Assembly (NCBI RefSeq): GCF_001666755.1
Contig: NZ_LZJC01000088.1
Location: forward strand, 62,001 to 126,000
Source of the DNA: Mycobacterium sp. E1214
Lineage (GTDB): Bacteria > Actinomycetota > Actinomycetes > Mycobacteriales > Mycobacteriaceae
Length of the DNA stretch: 64,000 nucleotides
Reading direction: 5' to 3'
Shown here: positions 21,474 to 31,197 of the stretch, one piece after another
How the letters are laid out: each line of letters starts with the position of its first letter
Numbering within the stretch: position 1 is the stretch's first letter
Made by a program: the position numbers and the translations under genes
The notes under the pieces: model-generated
Told to the model about the DNA's origin: nothing
Databases searched by the model: none
Seen by the model: the letters and a program-made list of their open reading frames with translations, nothing else

Positions 21474-21486
21474 TACCATCACCGAG
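21474..21486 (+). promoter_or_regulatory. -10 element for a separate leaderless mftEFG transcript
   Basis: TACCAT lies six bases before the GTG of mftE, after an unusually AT-rich stretch (21420-21470). The gap and spacing suggest that mftE-mftF-mftG has its own leaderless promoter. The -35 is unclear. Confidence 0.5.
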
Positions 21487-22193
21487 TGCCCGTACTCGGC
21501 GAATTAGGAACGGCGACGTCGAGCCAGCTATCGGCTATGTCGCCGTCGATAATGGTCCCCGTGGGGTCGACCGAACAGCACGGTCCGCACCTGCCGCTGG
21601 ATACCGACACCCGCATCGCGGACGCAGTCGCCCGCGGTTCGGCGCTGCGCCTCGAGCCGCACTGGCTGGTCGCGCCGGCCATCGCCTACGGCGCCAGCGG
21701 GGAGCACCAGAGTTTCGCCGGCACCATCTCGATCGGCACCGAGGCGCTGACGACCCTGCTGGTCGAGTACGGCCGCTCGGCCGCACAATGGGCCCGGCGC
21801 CTCGTCTTCGTCAACGGTCACGGCGGCAACGTCACCGCGCTGCGCGACGCCGTCAGCCGGCTGCGGTCCGAGGGCCGCGACGCCGGCTGGAGCCCCTGCG
21901 CGGCCGCCGGCGGCGACGCGCACGCCGGCCACACCGAAACGTCGGTGTTGCTGCACATCTCGCCGACCGCCGTGTTGACCGACCGGTGGCTGCCTGGCAA
22001 CCAGTCGCCGCTGCCCGAGCTGCTCGGGTCGATGCGGCGCGGGGGAGTGGCGGCGGTCAGCCCGGTGGGGGTGCTCGGCGACCCGACCACCGCGACCGCC
22101 GTCGACGGCCGGCGCATCCTCGCCGAGATGGTCGACGGGTGCGTGCGCCGGGTGGCCCGCTGGTTGCCCGGGCCGGACGGGATGCTCACATGA
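21486..22193 (+). CDS. mftE: Mycofactocin peptidase MftE (creatininase family)
   Basis: Metal-dependent amidohydrolase of the creatininase fold, 235 residues. The metal-binding set [17 protein letters not shown], the central VNGHGGN and [10 protein letters not shown] is complete. It cleaves MftC-modified MftA to release the C-terminal crosslinked dipeptide. The GTG start has no ribosome site but a -10 at leaderless distance. Its stop overlaps the mftF start (ATGA). Confidence 0.94.
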   Translation: MPVLGELGTATSSQLSAMSPSIMVPVGSTEQHGPHLPLDTDTRIADAVARGSALRLEPHWLVAPAIAYGASGEHQSFAGTISIGTEALTTLLVEYGRSAAQWARRLVFVNGHGGNVTALRDAVSRLRSEGRDAGWSPCAAAGGDAHAGHTETSVLLHISPTAVLTDRWLPGNQSPLPELLGSMRRGGVAAVSPVGVLGDPTTATAVDGRRILAEMVDGCVRRVARWLPGPDGMLT

Positions 22194-23602
22194 GCCAACC
22201 TCGGCTGCCGGACGGCTTCGCCGTTCAGGTCGATCGCCGCGTGCGGGTGCTCGGCGACGGGTCGGCACTGCTCGGCGGGTCGCCGACCCGGCTGCTCAAG
22301 CTGGCCCCGGCCGCGCAGGACATGCTGTGCGACGGTCGGCTGAAGGTTCGCGACGACGTCAGCGCGCAGCTGGCCCGCACTCTGCTGGACGCCACGGTGG
22401 CGCACCCCCGGCCGGCGGGTGGCCCGTCGCACCGCGACGTCACGGTGGTAATCCCGGTGCGGGACAACATCTCCGGCGTGCGCCGACTGGTCAGCTCGCT
22501 GCGCGGGTTGCGTGTCATCGTGGTCGACGACGGTTCGTTCCCGCCGATCGAGCCCGAGGACTTCGTGGGCGCCCACTGTGACATCGAGGTGCTGCGTCAC
22601 CCCCGCAGCCGGGGGCCGGCCGCGGCCCGCAACACCGGCCTGGCCGCGTGCGCGACGGAGTTCGTCGCGTTCCTGGATTCCGACGTGGCGCCCCGCCGAG
22701 GCTGGCTGGAAGCACTGCTCGGGCACTTCTGCGACCCCACCGTCGCCGTCGCGGCGCCCCGCATCGTCGGCCTGTCGCACAGCGAGAACGCGGTCGCCCG
22801 CTACGAGGCGGTGCACTCCTCGCTGGACCTGGGTGGCCGCGAGGCGCCGGTGTTGCCGCACAGCACGGTCTCGTATGTGCCCAGCGCGGCGATCATCTGC
22901 CGCTGTTCGGCGCTGCGCGAGGTCGGCGGGTTCGACGAGACCCTGCATTCCGGTGAAGACGTCGATTTGTGCTGGCGGCTCATCGAGGCCGGCGCCCGGT
23001 TGCGCTACGAGCCGATCGCGCTGGTGGCCCACGATCACCGCACCCAGCTGCGGGATTGGCTGGCGCGCAAGGCTTTCTACGGTGGCTCGGCGGCCCCGCT
23101 GTCGGTGCGACACCCGGACAAGACGGCGCCCGTGGTGATCTCCGGGTGGGCGCTGATGACGTGGATCCTGATGGCGTTCGGCACCGGCCTCTCGCAGCTG
23201 GCATCGCTGGTGCTCGCGGTGCTGACCGGCCGGCGGATCGCCAGGGCGATGCGGTGCGCCGAGACGTCGCTGACCGACGTGGTGCTGATCGCCGCGCGGG
23301 GCCTGTGGTCGGCGGCGCTGCAGCTGGCGTCCGCCCTGTGCCGGCATTACTGGCCGCTGGCGCTGCTGGCCGCGCTGGCATCCCGCCACTGCCGGCGGGT
23401 GCTGCTGGTCGCGGCGGTGATGGACGGCGTGGTGGATTGGCTGCGCCGCCGCGATGCCATCGGCGACGACGTCGAGCCGATCGGGCTGCCGACCTATCTG
23501 CTGCTCAAACGGGTCGACGACCTGGCCTACGGCCTGGGGCTATGGTGGGGCGTGCTGCGGGAACGTAACGTCCGCGCCCTCAAACCACAGATTCGGAACT
23601 AA
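22190..23602 (+). CDS. mftF: Mycofactocin glycosyltransferase MftF
   Basis: GT2-family glycosyltransferase, 470 residues, as Rv0696. The ATG overlapping the mftE stop was chosen over an open upstream frame. The nucleotide-sugar domain (residues ~80-300) has VIPVRDN, VVDDGS and the [10 protein letters not shown] metal-binding region, then [19 protein letters not shown]. Hydrophobic segments near residues 320-345 and 370-400 suggest membrane association. It adds a beta-1,4-glucan chain to premycofactocin. Confidence 0.93.
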   Translation: MSQPRLPDGFAVQVDRRVRVLGDGSALLGGSPTRLLKLAPAAQDMLCDGRLKVRDDVSAQLARTLLDATVAHPRPAGGPSHRDVTVVIPVRDNISGVRRLVSSLRGLRVIVVDDGSFPPIEPEDFVGAHCDIEVLRHPRSRGPAAARNTGLAACATEFVAFLDSDVAPRRGWLEALLGHFCDPTVAVAAPRIVGLSHSENAVARYEAVHSSLDLGGREAPVLPHSTVSYVPSAAIICRCSALREVGGFDETLHSGEDVDLCWRLIEAGARLRYEPIALVAHDHRTQLRDWLARKAFYGGSAAPLSVRHPDKTAPVVISGWALMTWILMAFGTGLSQLASLVLAVLTGRRIARAMRCAETSLTDVVLIAARGLWSAALQLASALCRHYWPLALLAALASRHCRRVLLVAAVMDGVVDWLRRRDAIGDDVEPIGLPTYLLLKRVDDLAYGLGLWWGVLRERNVRALKPQIRN

Positions 23603-23611
23603 GCCAGCACC

Positions 23612-25051
23612 TTGACCGCCGCCGCCCCGCACAGCGACGTGCTGATCGTCGGTGCCGGCAGCGCCGGATCGGTTGTCGCCGAGCGGCTTTCCGCCGACTC
23701 GAGGTGCGCGGTAAGCGTGGTCGAGGCGGGACCGGCGTTGGACGACCCCGGGCTGCTGGCCCAGACCGCGAACGGTCTGCAGCTGCCGATCGGCGTCGGC
23801 AGCCCGCTGGTGCAGCGCTACCAGAGCCGCCTCACCGACGCGCCGGCCCGTCACCACCCAATCGTGCGGGGGGCCACCGTGGGGGGCTCGGGGGCGGTCA
23901 ACGGCGGCTACTTCTGCCGCGCGCTGCCGGCCGACTTCGACCGCCTGGCGCTGCCCGGCTGGGCCTGGGCCGATGTCCTGGACAGCTACCGCGCCATCGA
24001 AACCGACCTGGACTTCGACGGGCCCGCCCACGGCCGCGACGGCCCCATCCTGGTGCGGCGCACCCGCGACATGACTGGCACCACCGAGCGTTTCATCGCC
24101 GCGGCGCAGCGGGCCGGGTTCGGCTGGATCGCCGACCTCAACGATTGCGGCCCGCACGCCGCCCCGGGCGTGGGCGCCGTGCCGCTCAACATCGTCGACG
24201 GTGTGCGCCGCGGGCCGGGCGCCGCCTTCCTGCTTCCGGCGCTGGACCGCCCCAACCTGACCCTGCACGCGCGGACCCGGGTGCTGCGGTTGCGCTTCGC
24301 CCGCGGGACGGTGGTGGGCGCCGAGGCGCTCGGACCCGACGGCGCGGTGCTGCTGACCGCAGACCGAATCGTGTTGTGCGCCGGCGCGATCGAGACCGCA
24401 CACCTGCTGATGCTGTCCGGCGTCGGCGACGCCGATACGCTGACGGCGGCGGGGGTGCCGGTGCAGGCGTCGCTGCCCGTGGGCGCCGCGGTCAGCGACC
24501 ATCCCGAGTGGGTGCTGCCCACCGATTGGGCGGTGGCGCCGGGCCGTCCGGTGCTCGAGGTGGTGCTCGGTACGGCCGACGGTCTCGAAATACGGCCCTA
24601 CACAGGTGGTTTCGTCGCCATGACCGGTGACGGCACCGCCGGGCACCCGGACTGGCCGCACCTCGGGGTGGCACTCATGCGGCCGCGGGCCCGTGGCCGT
24701 GTCAGGCTGGCCTCCGCCGATCCGGACGTCCCGCCGCTCGTCGAGCACCGCTACGACAGCGAACCCGACGACGTCGCGGCGCTGCGCCGGGGCAGTGAAC
24801 TGGCGCGCGAATTGGCCGGTGCCGCAGCACATGTGGCCGAGCCTGCCTGGTCGACGTCGCAGCACCTGTGTGGCAGTGCCCCGATGGGCCGCGACGACGA
24901 CCCGCTGGCGGTCGTCGACACCCGGTGCCGCGTGCACGGCATCGAAAACCTCTGGGTGATCGACGGTTCCGTTCTGCCGGCGGTCACCAGCCGTGGGCCA
25001 CACGCGACCATCGTGATGATCGCGCACCGGGCGGCGGGGTTCGTCGGCTGA
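23612..25051 (+). CDS. mftG: Mycofactocin dehydrogenase MftG (GMC family)
   Basis: Glucose-methanol-choline oxidoreductase-type flavoprotein, 479 residues. The FAD motif VLIVGAGSAGSVVAERLS opens the protein; the GMC signature GATVGGSGAVNGGYFCRALP and the C-terminal SQHLCGSAPMG with LWVIDGSVLPAVTSRGPHATIVMIA are intact. It links reduced mycofactocin to the respiratory chain. A TTG start nine bases after mftF is used. It is the last gene of the cluster. Confidence 0.93.
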   Translation: MTAAAPHSDVLIVGAGSAGSVVAERLSADSRCAVSVVEAGPALDDPGLLAQTANGLQLPIGVGSPLVQRYQSRLTDAPARHHPIVRGATVGGSGAVNGGYFCRALPADFDRLALPGWAWADVLDSYRAIETDLDFDGPAHGRDGPILVRRTRDMTGTTERFIAAAQRAGFGWIADLNDCGPHAAPGVGAVPLNIVDGVRRGPGAAFLLPALDRPNLTLHARTRVLRLRFARGTVVGAEALGPDGAVLLTADRIVLCAGAIETAHLLMLSGVGDADTLTAAGVPVQASLPVGAAVSDHPEWVLPTDWAVAPGRPVLEVVLGTADGLEIRPYTGGFVAMTGDGTAGHPDWPHLGVALMRPRARGRVRLASADPDVPPLVEHRYDSEPDDVAALRRGSELARELAGAAAHVAEPAWSTSQHLCGSAPMGRDDDPLAVVDTRCRVHGIENLWVIDGSVLPAVTSRGPHATIVMIAHRAAGFVG

Positions 25052-25720
25052 AGGCCGAAACGCGGGCGGACCGCCGCGGGGTGACTGCCAGCATCGACCC
25101 CGCAACGGCCCGCCCGAAGCGGTGGCGGCATCATGCGGTCCACGTAGATGGCCACGACAAGTGGCTGGGCGCGCGCAGGAGTGCGTCGCGCGGACAATGC
25201 GTCGCAATATTCGTGGACGGCACGACCGCCATCTCATTGTCCGACGGCTTCGTGCGTGTTTCTGTCAGTTACCCCCTTTCGTCGATCCGCGAAAAGCCTT
25301 GCCGGCGCGGAGGTGAACGCTGCCGCGCCCATATCGGCGCGGCCGGCCAGCGGCCCCGGCTGACGCGCGAGCGCGTCGAGGCCGTGCGGCGCGGGGCGAT
25401 GGTGCCGATCGCCGTGGCGGTGTGTCTCGGGAGCGCCCGCGCGGCGGGCAACTCGCCTGCCGGGTGGCGAACCGGCATGCCCGGCCGGCGCAGGCGGATC
25501 CACTCGGCCTCCACGATCGCCGCCGCCTCGCTGATCGCCGCGCATGCCAGCTCGTCCACGCTCGTCACGCCCATCAACACCACATCCACCTCGCCGTGCA
25601 GAGATGATTTGTATCTGTCGATATAGATTCGGTGATACCAGAATCGGCGCGCCGCCGCAAGACTTCCCTAGGTCGAATGTTCTGGCGGACAAGGGTATTG
25701 GCCGCAACCACGGCGGCCGG
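25052..25720. other. 669-base region of uncertain coding content
   Basis: This is the longest gap in the window. No reading frame looks convincing over its whole length. A reverse-strand frame has a protein-like first half (see separate entry). Around 25610-25630 the sequence turns AT-rich with a partial palindrome ATCTGTCGATATAGAT (25613-25628) that could be an operator or promoter for leftward transcription. H37Rv carries two small hypothetical genes at this position. This may be their decayed equivalent. Confidence 0.5.
25269..25589 (-). CDS. Hypothetical protein or gene remnant
   Basis: Frame of 106 codons. The first ~40 residues (MDVVLMGVTSVDELACAAIS and on to EAEWIRLRRPGMPV) have a normal globular composition, but the rest is Arg/Ser/Pro-rich and looks like out-of-frame sequence, as if a frameshift occurred. 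AT-rich promoter-like sequence precedes it on the reverse strand. No family is recognised. It may be a pseudogene or not a gene at all. Confidence 0.25.
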   Translation of the reverse strand: MDVVLMGVTSVDELACAAISEAAAIVEAEWIRLRRPGMPVRHPAGELPAARALPRHTATAIGTIAPRRTASTRSRVSRGRWPAAPIWARQRSPPRRQGFSRIDERG

Positions 25721-27298
25721 TCAGCGGCGCGCCAGCAACCGCCGCACCGGTCGCAGCTGGCGGCCGTCACGCCCGGGCGCCCACAGCCCGATCACCACGG
25801 CGGCCACCGCCACGATCACCGCCATCACCATCGTCGACGCGTGCAACGCCGTCAGGAACGCGGCCTTGCTCGCCTCGGCGAGTTGGGCGCCCTGCGGACC
25901 CATCCGGTGCGCCACCTCGACCGCCCTGGCCAACGAGTCGCCGGCCGGGTCACGCACCTGCGCGGGCAGGCCCGCCAGCCGCGGCGCCAATTCGTGCGAA
26001 TAGCGCCCGGCCAGAATCGAACCGGCTACGGCAATGCCCAGCGCGCCGCCCATTTCGCGCGAGGTGTCGTTCACCGCGGACGCGACGCCCTGCTTCTCGT
26101 CGGGCACCGCGCCCATGATGGCCGAAGTCGTTGGCGCCGTGCAGAACCCGATGCCCGTCGCGAGTATCAAGGTGGGCCAGGTGAAGTCGATGAACGACGA
26201 ATGCAGGTCCAGCTGGTACATGCAGGCGAATCCGACCGCCATCAAGAGCATGCCGACGAACAGCACCACCCGCAGCCCCAGCCGCGGCACGTACCAGAAC
26301 GACAGTGCCGAGAAGATGCCCAGCGGCACCATGAACGGGCCGAACGACAGCGCCGTCGTCAGCGCCGAGAACCCCATGATCTGCTGGACGTACTGCATGC
26401 CGAGGTAGAAGAACCCGAAAGTGGCGCCGAACAGCACGACGATGGCCGCGACGCCGGTGGCGAAGTTCGGGTCGCTGAACAGCCGCACGTCCAAAAGCGG
26501 TTGCGGGCGGCGGAATTCGACCACGCCGAATGCGACGGTGATGACGGCCCCGGCGACCAGTCCGCCCCACACCAGGGCGTCGGCCCAGCCCCGCGAGGGC
26601 GCCTCCAAGATCGCGAACACCGCGATCGCTACCGCCGAGCCGATGAGCACCGCGCCGAGCCAGTCGACCCGCGGGGCGTCGGTCTCCCGCGACGACGCCA
26701 CGGTGCACCCGAGGGCGAAGATGAGCAGGCCCGCGGCGCCGAGCGCCCAGAAGATGGCGTGCCAGTCGCAGAACCGCAGCAGCAGGCCCGACCCGAGCAT
26801 GCCCAGCACCCCGCCGGAGCCGGCGGTGCCGGCCCAGATGCCGACGGCCTTGATGCGGTCCTCCTTCGGGTACGCCACGGTCAGCAGCGACAGCGTGGCC
26901 GGCATCACGAATGCGGCGCCGGCCCCCGCCACCGCCCGGCCGGCGATGATCTGGGCGGGATGGTGCAGCACCGCCGGCGCCGCGGAGCCGAGCGCGAACA
27001 CCACCAGCCCCGAAAGCAGTGCGCCCCGCCGCCCGTAACGGTCGCCGATGGCGCCGGCGGGCAACAGCAGGCAAGCAAGGGCCAGCGTGTACCCGTCGAC
27101 GATCCAGGTGAGCTGCGTCTGGGTGGCCGAGGTGGCCACCGCGAGGTCGCCGAGCGCGGTGTTCAGCGCCGTCATCGACGCGACGACGAGGGCGACGCCC
27201 ATGCAGGCGACGGTCAGGGTCCAGGCGCGCGCCCGGGGGCTACCGCCCAGACCGATTCCGTCAGTACGCTGGTCGGGCCGGGCAAGGGTTTCGACCAT
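25721..27298 (-). CDS. MFS drug transporter, DHA2 (EmrB/QacA) family
   Basis: Proton-driven efflux permease of 525 residues with about 14 predicted membrane spans. Motif A is GAIGDRYGRRG after TM2, and motif C-like GTAGSGGVLGMLGSG lies in TM5. The ATG was chosen with GAGGAGG eight bases upstream; the frame runs open further upstream but without a better start. It is divergent from a TetR gene across a short gap with a quasi-palindrome, the usual regulator-pump pair. The substrate is unknown. The locus is absent from H37Rv between mftG and rpsJ. Confidence 0.9.
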   Translation of the reverse strand: MVETLARPDQRTDGIGLGGSPRARAWTLTVACMGVALVVASMTALNTALGDLAVATSATQTQLTWIVDGYTLALACLLLPAGAIGDRYGRRGALLSGLVVFALGSAAPAVLHHPAQIIAGRAVAGAGAAFVMPATLSLLTVAYPKEDRIKAVGIWAGTAGSGGVLGMLGSGLLLRFCDWHAIFWALGAAGLLIFALGCTVASSRETDAPRVDWLGAVLIGSAVAIAVFAILEAPSRGWADALVWGGLVAGAVITVAFGVVEFRRPQPLLDVRLFSDPNFATGVAAIVVLFGATFGFFYLGMQYVQQIMGFSALTTALSFGPFMVPLGIFSALSFWYVPRLGLRVVLFVGMLLMAVGFACMYQLDLHSSFIDFTWPTLILATGIGFCTAPTTSAIMGAVPDEKQGVASAVNDTSREMGGALGIAVAGSILAGRYSHELAPRLAGLPAQVRDPAGDSLARAVEVAHRMGPQGAQLAEASKAAFLTALHASTMVMAVIVAVAAVVIGLWAPGRDGRQLRPVRRLLARR

Positions 27299-27350
27299 GA
27301 GGTGCGCCTCCTCGGGGCGTGCGAAGTTTCGAGACCATAAGTCTTGTAGG

Positions 27351-27365
27351 TAGACCGACAGTCTC
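27351..27365. promoter_or_regulatory. Candidate TetR operator between transporter and regulator
   Basis: TAGACCGACAGTCTC is an imperfect palindrome (AGAC / GTCT arms with a central GAC) midway between the two divergent genes. Its size and placement suit a TetR dimer. Confidence 0.4.
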
Positions 27366-27439
27366 GTTTTCAAACGCGGAGGTGCGAAACGACTACCGGC
27401 GGGACCACCGATCCGCGGCCAGCGCGCTCGCAGGCGCGT

Positions 27440-28045
27440 TTGCTCGAAGCCGCCGTCGCGTTGCTGCGCACGGGCGGCCCGAGCGCGGTGACCGTCGACG
27501 CGGTGACGCGCACGGCCAACGTCGCCCGCGCGACCCTGTACCGGCACTTCCCCAGCGGCAACGACCTGCTGGCAGCGGCCTTCAACAGCCTCATCCCGCC
27601 GTCGCCGACCCCGCCGGCGGCCGGTTCGCTGCGCGACCGGCTGGTCGCGGTGGTGCTCGCGCAGGCCGAGGCGGTCGCCCAGGCGCCCGCCGTCATGACG
27701 GCGATGTCGTGGCTGGCGCTGGGCCGAGACCTGGACGGGATTCCCGAACCGCAACACAGCGCCGCCGACAGCTCGGCGATCACGACGCTGCGCGAACGCA
27801 TCGCCCAGCAGTACGCGGCACCCTTCGACGCCATCTTCGACAGTCCCGACGCGGCCGAGCTGGGGGAGGTCGACCGGTCGCGGGCGATCGCCCTGCTGAT
27901 CGGACCGCTGGTGCTGGGCCGGCTGTCCACGTTGCCGGATTTCGACTATCGGGAGTGCGCGCTCGCGTCGGTCGACGGCTTCCTCTACGTCCAGCGGGCG
28001 GCCGCTCGGGCGGGCGCGGCGGGGGTGGAATCCGCGGGCGCCTGA
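27440..28045 (+). CDS. TetR-family regulator of the MFS pump, start codon uncertain
   Basis: Regulator with a recognisable HTH (VTVDAVTRTANVARATLYRHFPS) and a C-terminal ligand domain; 201 residues from the first usable codon, a TTG inside helix 1. No ATG, GTG or TTG lies between that TTG and an in-frame stop at 27347. A good ribosome site, GCGGAGG, sits six bases before an ACG at 27389; starting there would add 17 residues and restore a typical N terminus. The original ATG may therefore have mutated to ACG, reducing expression of the repressor. Otherwise the frame is intact. Confidence 0.75.
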   Translation: MLEAAVALLRTGGPSAVTVDAVTRTANVARATLYRHFPSGNDLLAAAFNSLIPPSPTPPAAGSLRDRLVAVVLAQAEAVAQAPAVMTAMSWLALGRDLDGIPEPQHSAADSSAITTLRERIAQQYAAPFDAIFDSPDAAELGEVDRSRAIALLIGPLVLGRLSTLPDFDYRECALASVDGFLYVQRAAARAGAAGVESAGA

Positions 28046-28073
28046 GGCCCCGGAAGCCCGTGGCAGCGAGATT

Positions 28074-28101
28074 TTGATCGGGCCCTGATCTAGGGCATAC
28101 T
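28074..28101 (+). promoter_or_regulatory. Promoter of the S10 ribosomal operon
   Basis: TTGATC, a 16-base spacer and CATACT lie about 280 bases before rpsJ. Five bases after the -10 comes GGGTTGCCTTGGGC, which occupies exactly the same place at the spc operon promoter. Confidence 0.65.
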
Positions 28102-28105
28102 GTTC

Positions 28106-28119
28106 GGGTTGCCTTGGGC
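28106..28119 (+). promoter_or_regulatory. Transcript-start element shared with the spc operon
   Basis: GGGTTGCCTTGGGC begins five bases after the S10 -10 hexamer. The identical 14 bases occur at 43435-43448, also five bases after the -10 of the rplN promoter. Both mRNAs would therefore begin with nearly the same sequence. Confidence 0.7.
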
Positions 28120-28381
28120 GAGGTTTGCGCCTGGCCGGGCATACGACCAGCGCCCACACGGGCGCGTCCGGTCACATCCTTGAGCGCGACACATTTCGGT
28201 CGGGGATGAGGCTGCGTGAGGGTGACACACCCGACCGCGGGGGCCGGTGGACCACGACAGGTAAACAGCGGCGCAGTATCCGGCGCGACGCTCGAACGGC
28301 CCGAAAGCGGGCCGATTCGATCGCGGGCCGGTGGCACCAGGTCCGGAAACGGACATCAAGTGGAGTGAGGGTAGGAGAAGC

Positions 28382-28687
28382 GTGGCGGGACAAAAGATCC
28401 GCATCAGGCTCAAGGCCTACGACCATGAGGCTATCGACGCGTCGGCGCGCAAGATCGTCGAGACCGTCGTCCGAACGGGTGCCAGTGTCGTAGGTCCGGT
28501 GCCGCTGCCGACCGAGAAGAACGTGTACTGCGTCATCCGCTCGCCGCACAAGTACAAGGACTCGCGCGAGCACTTCGAGATGCGTACGCACAAGCGGCTG
28601 ATCGACATCCTCGACCCGACGCCGAAGACCGTCGACGCGCTGATGCGCATCGACCTTCCGGCCAGTGTCGACGTCAACATCCAGTAG
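28382..28687 (+). CDS. rpsJ: 30S ribosomal protein S10
   Basis: Small-subunit head protein, and NusE partner in antitermination, 101 residues. The GTG start giving [19 protein letters not shown] equals the mycobacterial length; upstream sequence in frame is leader. The loop [17 protein letters not shown] is intact. First gene of the S10 operon. Confidence 0.97.
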   Translation: MAGQKIRIRLKAYDHEAIDASARKIVETVVRTGASVVGPVPLPTEKNVYCVIRSPHKYKDSREHFEMRTHKRLIDILDPTPKTVDALMRIDLPASVDVNIQ

Positions 28688-28702
28688 GAGATCCAGATAC
28701 TC

Positions 28703-29356
28703 ATGGCAAGAAAAGGCATTCTGGGTACCAAGCTGGGCATGACGCAGGTGTTCGACGAGAACAACAGGGTCGTCCCGGTGACGGTGGTCAAGGCCGGACC
28801 CAACGTGGTGACCCGGATCCGCACCCCCGAGCGCGACGGTTACAGCGCCGTGCAGCTCGCCTACGGCGAGATCAGCCCCCGCAAGGTCAACAAGCCGGTC
28901 ACCGGTCAGTACGCCGCCGCGGGCGTCAACCCGCGTCGCTTCCTGGCCGAGCTGCGCCTGGAGAACCCCGAGGCGGCCGCCGAGTACGAGGTCGGCCAGG
29001 AGCTGACGGCGGAGATCTTCGCCGACGGCGCCTACGTCGACGTCACCGGCACGTCCAAGGGCAAGGGCTTCGCCGGCACCATGAAGCGGCACGGCTTCCG
29101 CGGTCAGGGCGCCAGCCACGGCGCCCAGGCGGTGCACCGTCGTCCGGGCTCCATCGGTGGCTGTGCCACCCCGGCCCGCGTGTTCAAGGGCACGCGGATG
29201 GCCGGCCGGATGGGCAACGACCGGGTGACGGTTCAGAACCTGGTGGTGCACAAGGTTGATCCCGAGAACGGCGTGCTGCTCATCAAGGGCGCGGTCCCCG
29301 GCCGCACCGGTGGACTCGTGGTGGTCCGCAGCGCGGTCAAACGAGGTGAGAAGTAA
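28703..29356 (+). CDS. rplC: 50S ribosomal protein L3
   Basis: Peptidyl-transferase-centre-supporting protein, 217 residues, recognised by [13 protein letters not shown] and the long loop [20 protein letters not shown]. Cys154 (GGCATP) is the wild-type residue at the site of linezolid-resistance substitutions. Its stop overlaps the rplD start (TAATG). Confidence 0.97.
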   Translation: MARKGILGTKLGMTQVFDENNRVVPVTVVKAGPNVVTRIRTPERDGYSAVQLAYGEISPRKVNKPVTGQYAAAGVNPRRFLAELRLENPEAAAEYEVGQELTAEIFADGAYVDVTGTSKGKGFAGTMKRHGFRGQGASHGAQAVHRRPGSIGGCATPARVFKGTRMAGRMGNDRVTVQNLVVHKVDPENGVLLIKGAVPGRTGGLVVVRSAVKRGEK

Positions 29357-30015
29357 TGGCTCTCAAAATTGACGTGAAGACGCCGGACGGCAAGACCGAC
29401 GGCTCCATCGAGCTGCCGGCCGAATTGTTCGACGCCCCGGCCAATATCGCGCTGATGCACCAGGTGGTGACCGCCCAGCGGGCGGCCGCGCGCCAGGGCA
29501 CGCACGCCACCAAGACGCGTGGCGACGTCAGCGGTGGTGGCCGTAAGCCCTACCGGCAGAAGGGAACCGGTCGCGCCCGTCAGGGTTCGACGCGGGCCCC
29601 GCAGTTCACCGGTGGTGGCGTGGTGCACGGCCCGCAGCCGCGTGATTACGCCCAGCGCACGCCCAAGAAGATGATCGCCGCCGCGTTGCGTGGCGCGTTG
29701 TCGGACCGGGCCCGCAACGGCCGCATCCACGCGGTGACCGAACTGGTGTCCGGCCAGACGCCGTCCACCAAGAACGCCAGGGCGTTCCTGGGCACGCTCA
29801 CCGAGCGCAAGCAGGTGCTGGTCGTGATCGGGCGCAGCGACGAGGCCGGCGTCAAGAGCGTGCGCAACCTGCCGGGTGTGCACATCCTGGCGCCCGACCA
29901 GCTCAACACCTACGACGTGCTGCGCTCCGACGACGTGGTGTTCAGCGTTGAGGCGCTCAACGCCTATATCGCCGCCCACAGCGGGACGGCGAGCACCGAG
30001 GAGGTTTCGGCTTAG
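29356..30015 (+). CDS. rplD: 50S ribosomal protein L4
   Basis: Exit-tunnel protein of 219 residues with the conserved loop [20 protein letters not shown]. In other bacteria L4 represses the S10 operon by binding its leader; here that would require the 336-base leader, which is untested. It is immediately followed by rplW. Confidence 0.97.
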   Translation: MALKIDVKTPDGKTDGSIELPAELFDAPANIALMHQVVTAQRAAARQGTHATKTRGDVSGGGRKPYRQKGTGRARQGSTRAPQFTGGGVVHGPQPRDYAQRTPKKMIAAALRGALSDRARNGRIHAVTELVSGQTPSTKNARAFLGTLTERKQVLVVIGRSDEAGVKSVRNLPGVHILAPDQLNTYDVLRSDDVVFSVEALNAYIAAHSGTASTEEVSA

Positions 30016-30318
30016 ATGGCGACCGTAACGGACCCCCGCGACATCATCCTGGCTCCGGTCATCTCGGAGAAGTCGTACTCGCTGCTCGACGACAACGTGT
30101 ACACGTTCGTGGTGCACCCCGACTCGAACAAGACGCAGATCAAGATCGCCATCGAGAAGATCTTCGCCGTCAAGGTCGCGTCGGTGAACACCGCGAACCG
30201 GCAGGGCAAGCGCAAGCGCACCCGCACCGGCTACGGCCAGCGCAAGAGCACGAAGCGCGCCATCGTCACGCTGGCGCCCGGTAGCAAGCCGATCGACCTG
30301 TTCGGGGCGCCGGCGTAG
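30016..30318 (+). CDS. rplW: 50S ribosomal protein L23
   Basis: Tunnel-exit protein of 100 residues, docking site for trigger factor and SRP. Recognised by [19 protein letters not shown] and [20 protein letters not shown]. It abuts rplD without a spacer and lies 27 bases before rplB. Confidence 0.97.
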   Translation: MATVTDPRDIILAPVISEKSYSLLDDNVYTFVVHPDSNKTQIKIAIEKIFAVKVASVNTANRQGKRKRTRTGYGQRKSTKRAIVTLAPGSKPIDLFGAPA

Positions 30319-30345
30319 CCGCGCGAGAGGAAGAGCTGATTAGAC

Positions 30346-31188
30346 ATGGCAATTCGTAAGTACAAGCCGACGAGCCCCGGCCGCCGCGGCTCCAGCGTCT
30401 CCGACTTCGGCGAGATCACTCGTTCGGAGCCCGAGAAGTCGTTGGTGCGCCCGCTGCACGGTCACGGTGGCCGCAACGCGCATGGCCGCATCACGACCCG
30501 ACACAAGGGTGGCGGCCACAAGCGCGCCTACCGGGTGGTCGACTTCCGTCGCAACGACAAGGACGGCGTCAACGCCAAGGTCGCGCACATCGAGTACGAC
30601 CCGAACCGGACCGCCAACATCGCGCTGCTGCACTTCCTGGACGGCGAGAAGCGTTACATCATTGCGCCGCAAGGACTTTCGCAGGGCGACGTGGTGGAGT
30701 CCGGCGCGAACGCCGACATCAAGCCGGGCAACAACCTGCCGCTGCGCAACATCCCCGCCGGTACCGTCGTCCACGCTGTGGAGCTGCGGCCGGGCGGTGG
30801 CGCCAAGCTGGCGCGGTCGGCCGGATCGAGCATTCAATTGCTCGGTAAGGAAGGCACCTACGCGTCGCTGCGCATGCCCAGCGGTGAGATCCGCCGCGTC
30901 GACGTGCGCTGCCGCGCGACCGTCGGCGAGGTCGGCAACGCCGAGCAGGCGAACATCAACTGGGGCAAGGCCGGCCGGATGCGGTGGAAGGGCAAGCGCC
31001 CCTCCGTCCGCGGTGTCGTCATGAACCCGGTGGACCACCCGCACGGTGGTGGTGAGGGTAAGACCTCCGGTGGTCGCCACCCGGTGAGCCCGTGGGGCAA
31101 GCCCGAGGGCCGCACCCGCCACCCGAACAAAGCCAGCAACAAGCTCATCGTCCGGCGCCGTCGCACCGGCAAGAAGCACGGACGGTAG
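30346..31188 (+). CDS. rplB: 50S ribosomal protein L2
   Basis: Intersubunit bridge and peptidyl-transferase protein, 280 residues, same length as in M. tuberculosis. Conserved blocks [19 protein letters not shown] and [20 protein letters not shown], the latter with the functionally critical histidine, are intact. Confidence 0.98.
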   Translation: MAIRKYKPTSPGRRGSSVSDFGEITRSEPEKSLVRPLHGHGGRNAHGRITTRHKGGGHKRAYRVVDFRRNDKDGVNAKVAHIEYDPNRTANIALLHFLDGEKRYIIAPQGLSQGDVVESGANADIKPGNNLPLRNIPAGTVVHAVELRPGGGAKLARSAGSSIQLLGKEGTYASLRMPSGEIRRVDVRCRATVGEVGNAEQANINWGKAGRMRWKGKRPSVRGVVMNPVDHPHGGGEGKTSGGRHPVSPWGKPEGRTRHPNKASNKLIVRRRRTGKKHGR

Positions 31189-31197
31189 GAGTAACAC

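Larger units (their letters stand above)
28046..28381 (+). other. Leader region of the S10 operon
   Basis: The 336 bases before rpsJ hold a promoter near the left end, a TSS-proximal element shared with the spc operon, a hairpin GCGCCC-ACAC-GGGCGC (28150-28165) extended by GACC/GGTC, and near 28224-28242 a GACACACCCG-type motif also found in the rpsL leader. No convincing gene lies here. A role in ribosomal-protein feedback is likely by analogy but unproven. Confidence 0.6.

Noticed and set aside
25544..27340. Forward frame of about 600 codons over the MFS transporter
   Set aside because: Antisense of a protein with clear membrane spans; the frame is Arg/Gln/His-rich with no domain.
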